From contig NZ_JAWCUD010000004.1 of NCBI RefSeq assembly GCF_032461945.1, positions 404,130 to 468,129 on the forward strand: DNA of 64,000 bases, read 5' to 3'. Both the position numbers and the translations under genes were made by a program. The notes beneath the pieces were generated by a model. The model had not been told where the DNA came from, did no database searches, and was given only the letters and a program-made list of their open reading frames with translations. Below are positions 61,690 through 64,000 of this stretch, piece after piece (the stretch's first letter is position 1; each line of letters begins with the position of its first letter). Source of the stretch: Paenibacillus_E violae (GTDB lineage Bacteria > Bacillota > Bacilli > Paenibacillales > NBRC-103111).

Positions 61690-63231
61690 TTATTTTTTGC
61701 GATAGTGACTTGGGGAAATTCCCATCAGCTTTCGGAACACCTTCGTAAAGTAGCTGTGATCGGAGTATCCGACGAGGTTGCTTATTTCTGAAATGGAGAG
61801 ATTAGGATTTTCGCGCAGCAACGTACAGGCTTTATCGATCCGGATCCGGTTCAAATATTCATTAAAACCTTCTTTATTATGAACCGTGAAGTAATTGGAC
61901 AAGTAGGAAGGATTGAAGTGGAAGTGTTTGGCGACCTCAGTTAACGTCAGTGGCTGCGAAAAATGTTTGTCCATATACAATAAAATTTTCTGTATACCCG
62001 GAGATCCCGTCCGATTATCGCTGACGCACGATTCAGCCTCATTCAAAAACTTTTCTAACAAAAGAATAACTTCCCCAATATGCTCAGCCTCATGAATCGC
62101 ACGAAAATACTCGTATTTGCCTTCATCCAACGAGCTTGCCTCATAGTGAAAATGCTTTAGCGTAACAATAATATTAAACAGACTGTGGTCCAAAAAAGAT
62201 TTAAATTCAAACATGTCGGTATCCAGTCTGCCATTCATTGAGTGAGCATAAGTGCTAAGACGCCCAAAAGCCAAGTCAAACTCTTGATGATTCAGTTCTG
62301 CGGTGAACGCCTCCATGTCAAAAGGAGCTCCTTTCTCCGCCTGTTTCTCCAATTCATTGATAATGAGAAGTCTGCGATCCGGTAAAAAGAAGCGGTGGTC
62401 CAACACTTTCAACATGTCATTGGTATAAATATCGTGCAGCTCAGATAGATGTTCAAAAACATGGCTGAGCGCCACTACGATGGACATATGACCTTTATCG
62501 CTAGCTTCAAGCAGCTGCTGGGCTATCTGTACGGCATCCTCTTGTGCGGAGTTGTCTAGATTCAGCAGGTAGCGAATATAGCCGTCTTGATGCGAAAGGC
62601 GGCGTGTAGCGACGGGTCTATCCCTTTTTTGAATGATCGCTTTCAGTGCCGCTTCTAACCATTCCTCATTTCGGGTCAAGGACACGGATTTATCCTGTAC
62701 CACCGAGAGTAAAACAAAACTGGAATACGGAACCATCGTACTTATTTCATTTCTGTCATAGTCAATGGAATAACCCGATATCAGCTTGTCCAGGATGTAA
62801 TCAACCGACTGCTTTTTTTCACTTTTCCATTCCGAATGTTGAAAAGCGGGAATTCGTTCTGCCGTTTTCTTCAGAACAGCTAACATAGATACCGCGTCCA
62901 GCTTGGGCTTTAACATGTAGTCGGCGACACCGCTTTGAAACGTAGAGCGAACATACTCGAATTCTCCGAAGCTGCTGAGCACGACGATTTCCATCTCCGG
63001 GTACATGCCCTTTACGATTCTGGTCAATTCCTCGCCATCCATCACCGGCATGACGATATCAGTCAGCACAATGTTCGGTTGGTACAAATGAACCATCTCT
63101 AACGCTTCTTTGCCATTGGAGGCTTCACCCACAATTTGAAATCCTTCGCTTTCCCAATCCAAAAGATGCCGGATGCCTTGGCGCACCAACATCTCATCAT
63201 CAACAATCAGAACCTTGCAATAAATCGTCAT
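61690..63231 (-). CDS. AraC-type response regulator (YesN family) of the galactoside locus
   Basis: A 513-residue regulator. The receiver has Asp11/Asp12, phospho-acceptor Asp58 in VLTDIVMP, and Lys in YMLKPKLDAVS. The variable middle is followed by the AraC motifs LTEVAKHFHFNPSYLSNYFTVH and ISEISNLVGYSDHSYFTKVFRKL, ending in GISPSHYRKK. AAGGAG is 6 nt before the ATG at 63231; an upstream in-frame ATG at 63267 has no site. It is the first gene of the locus. Confidence 0.92.
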   Translation of the reverse strand: MTIYCKVLIVDDEMLVRQGIRHLLDWESEGFQIVGEASNGKEALEMVHLYQPNIVLTDIVMPVMDGEELTRIVKGMYPEMEIVVLSSFGEFEYVRSTFQSGVADYMLKPKLDAVSMLAVLKKTAERIPAFQHSEWKSEKKQSVDYILDKLISGYSIDYDRNEISTMVPYSSFVLLSVVQDKSVSLTRNEEWLEAALKAIIQKRDRPVATRRLSHQDGYIRYLLNLDNSAQEDAVQIAQQLLEASDKGHMSIVVALSHVFEHLSELHDIYTNDMLKVLDHRFFLPDRRLLIINELEKQAEKGAPFDMEAFTAELNHQEFDLAFGRLSTYAHSMNGRLDTDMFEFKSFLDHSLFNIIVTLKHFHYEASSLDEGKYEYFRAIHEAEHIGEVILLLEKFLNEAESCVSDNRTGSPGIQKILLYMDKHFSQPLTLTEVAKHFHFNPSYLSNYFTVHNKEGFNEYLNRIRIDKACTLLRENPNLSISEISNLVGYSDHSYFTKVFRKLMGISPSHYRKK

Positions 63232-63283
63232 AACAGACTCCTTATCCAGATTTACATCATCTACCACTAGTACGACGTATTTT

Positions 63284-63329
63284 GTGCGATATCTTGCACG
63301 ATTATAAATGAAATTATGGCTCTTGACGA
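63284..63329 (-). promoter_or_regulatory. Promoter of the galactoside regulator/kinase operon
   Basis: On the minus strand: TCGTCA (63324-63329), a 17-bp spacer and a perfect TATAAT (63301-63306). A 16-bp imperfect palindrome, GTGCGATATCTTGCAC (63284-63299), covers the expected start of transcription and may be an operator. Confidence 0.55.
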
Positions 63330-63387
63330 GCGCTACGCTTACCGCATGAAATAATAGGATACCAACCTTTATTGTAAAATGGAATAC

Positions 63388-63411
63388 AAAAAAGAGCTGC
63401 CGTGGCAGCTC
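63388..63411 (-). terminator. Terminator of the tRNA cluster
   Basis: Perfect stem GAGCTGC / GCAGCTC with a 4-nt loop, followed on the minus strand by TTTTTTG, 39 nt beyond tRNA-Trp. Confidence 0.85.
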
Positions 63412-63449
63412 CTAGATGTATAACAGAATGATGATAGCTTCATTTTGGA

Positions 63450-63520
63450 CAGGGGCAGCAGGAATTGAACCCACACCAAAGGTTTTGGAGACCTTTGTTC
63501 TACCTTTAAACTATGCCCCT
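63450..63520 (-). tRNA. tRNA-Trp (anticodon CCA)
   Basis: The minus strand folds as a cloverleaf: acceptor AGGGGCA / TGCCCCT, anticodon loop CTCCAAA and T-loop TTCAATT. The 3' CCA is not encoded. Confidence 0.95.
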
Positions 63521-63526
63521 ATAACA

Positions 63527-63602
<76 letters not shown>

Positions 63603-63612
63603 TTAGATGAAA

Positions 63613-63685
63613 TGGAGGCTGACGGGATCGAACCGCCGACCCTCTGCTTGTAAGGCAGATGCTCTCCCAGCTGAGCTAAGCCTCC
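63613..63685 (-). tRNA. tRNA-Val (anticodon TAC)
   Basis: Cloverleaf with acceptor GGAGGCT / AGCCTCC, anticodon loop CTTACAA and T-loop TTCGATC. The 3' CCA is not encoded (ATTTC follows). Confidence 0.96.
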
Positions 63686-63703
63686 ATGGGATAAAGAAGA
63701 AAG

Positions 63704-63779
63704 TGGCTCCCCGAACAGGACTCGAACCTGTGACAACTCGATTAACAGTCGAGTGCTCTACCAACTGAGCTATCAGGGA
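63704..63779 (-). tRNA. tRNA-Asn (anticodon GTT)
   Basis: Cloverleaf with acceptor TCCCTGA / TCGGGGA, anticodon loop CTGTTAA and T-loop TTCGAGT. The 3' CCA is encoded. Confidence 0.96.
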
Positions 63780-63782
63780 ATA

Positions 63783-63859
<77 letters not shown>

Positions 63860-63861
63860 GC

Positions 63862-63883
63862 AAAAAAATCCCCCATAGGGGTA
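63862..63883 (-). terminator. Terminator-like hairpin between 5S rRNA and tRNA-Ile
   Basis: The minus strand reads CCCCTATGGGG followed by GATTTTTTT directly after the 5S 3' end. The tRNA genes behind it would need read-through by antiterminated rRNA transcription or their own promoter. Confidence 0.65.
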
Positions 63884-63884
63884 C

Positions 63885-64000
63885 TGCTTGGCAACGTTCT
63901 ACTCTCCCAGAACCCTGCGGTTCAAGTACCATCGACGCTGGAGGGCTTAACGGTCGTGTTCGAGATGGGAACGCGTGGGTCCCCTCCGCCATCATCACCA
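63885..64000 (-). rRNA. rrf: 5S rRNA (5' end at or just past the window edge)
   Basis: The minus strand reads TGGTGATGATGGCGGAGGGG at the window edge, then the conserved TTCCCATCTCGAACACGACC and GTTAAGCCCTCCAGCGTCGA, and ends GTTGCCAAGC. These match Bacillota 5S rRNA landmarks. It marks the 3' end of a ribosomal operon whose 23S lies outside the window. Confidence 0.95.

Overview
The window reads as chromosome of a Gram-positive soil or plant-associated bacterium of the Paenibacillus type. This is inferred from content, without a database search: AraC-type response regulators paired with YesM-type histidine kinases beside carbohydrate ABC transporters that lack their own ATPase, S-layer-homology (SLH) anchored surface proteins, very large modular secreted glycosidases, strong AGGAGG ribosome binding sites, and dispersed palindromic intergenic repeats. 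Nearly all genes lie on the minus strand.

Layout in rising coordinates. 1-6.5 kb holds housekeeping and accessory genes: a cut-off DUF2306-type membrane protein, a P-loop kinase-like protein, an aldo/keto reductase, a D-lyxose/D-mannose isomerase, a secreted nuclease lipoprotein, and an MFS exporter divergent from an ArsR-type repressor. 6.5-20.7 kb is an alpha-mannoside locus: histidine kinase, response regulator, solute-binding lipoprotein, two permeases, GH125 alpha-mannosidase, a clan GH-A hydrolase and GH38 alpha-mannosidase. 20.8-41.2 kb is a second locus, probably for arabinose-containing polymers: response regulator, kinase, binding protein, two permeases, a possible 29-residue leader ORF, a 1918-residue secreted enzyme, a cohesin-SLH surface protein, a secreted GH51 arabinofuranosidase and a cytoplasmic GH127 beta-L-arabinofuranosidase. 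41.2-48.6 kb is mixed: a frameshifted Fur-boxed iron-siderophore binding protein, a sugar isomerase/epimerase with a Gfo/Idh/MocA dehydrogenase and a divergent AraC regulator, a MATE exporter, and a TetR gene divergent from a peroxiredoxin-like gene across a perfect 20-bp palindrome. 48.6-52.6 kb is a secreted GH2 enzyme with PA14, cohesin and dockerin modules. 53.5-63.2 kb is a galactoside locus: response regulator, kinase, ABC importer, LacZ. 63.4-64 kb has five tRNA genes and a 5S rRNA gene on the minus strand.

The three sugar loci share one design. A membrane kinase senses an extracellular cue, an AraC-type regulator switches on an importer, and hydrolases process the oligosaccharides. 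None encodes the importer ATPase, so a shared MsmX-like ATPase elsewhere is expected.

The most striking content is a candidate surface-display system. One 336-residue protein is a single cohesin followed by three SLH modules. Three giant secreted enzymes (22.9-27.2, 28.3-34.1 and 48.6-52.6 kb) each end in a cohesin and a dockerin-like module. That arrangement would allow attachment to the cell surface and head-to-tail chaining of enzymes, a cellulosome-like assembly built without a separate scaffoldin. Two of the dockerins have lost most canonical calcium ligands, while the third is canonical.
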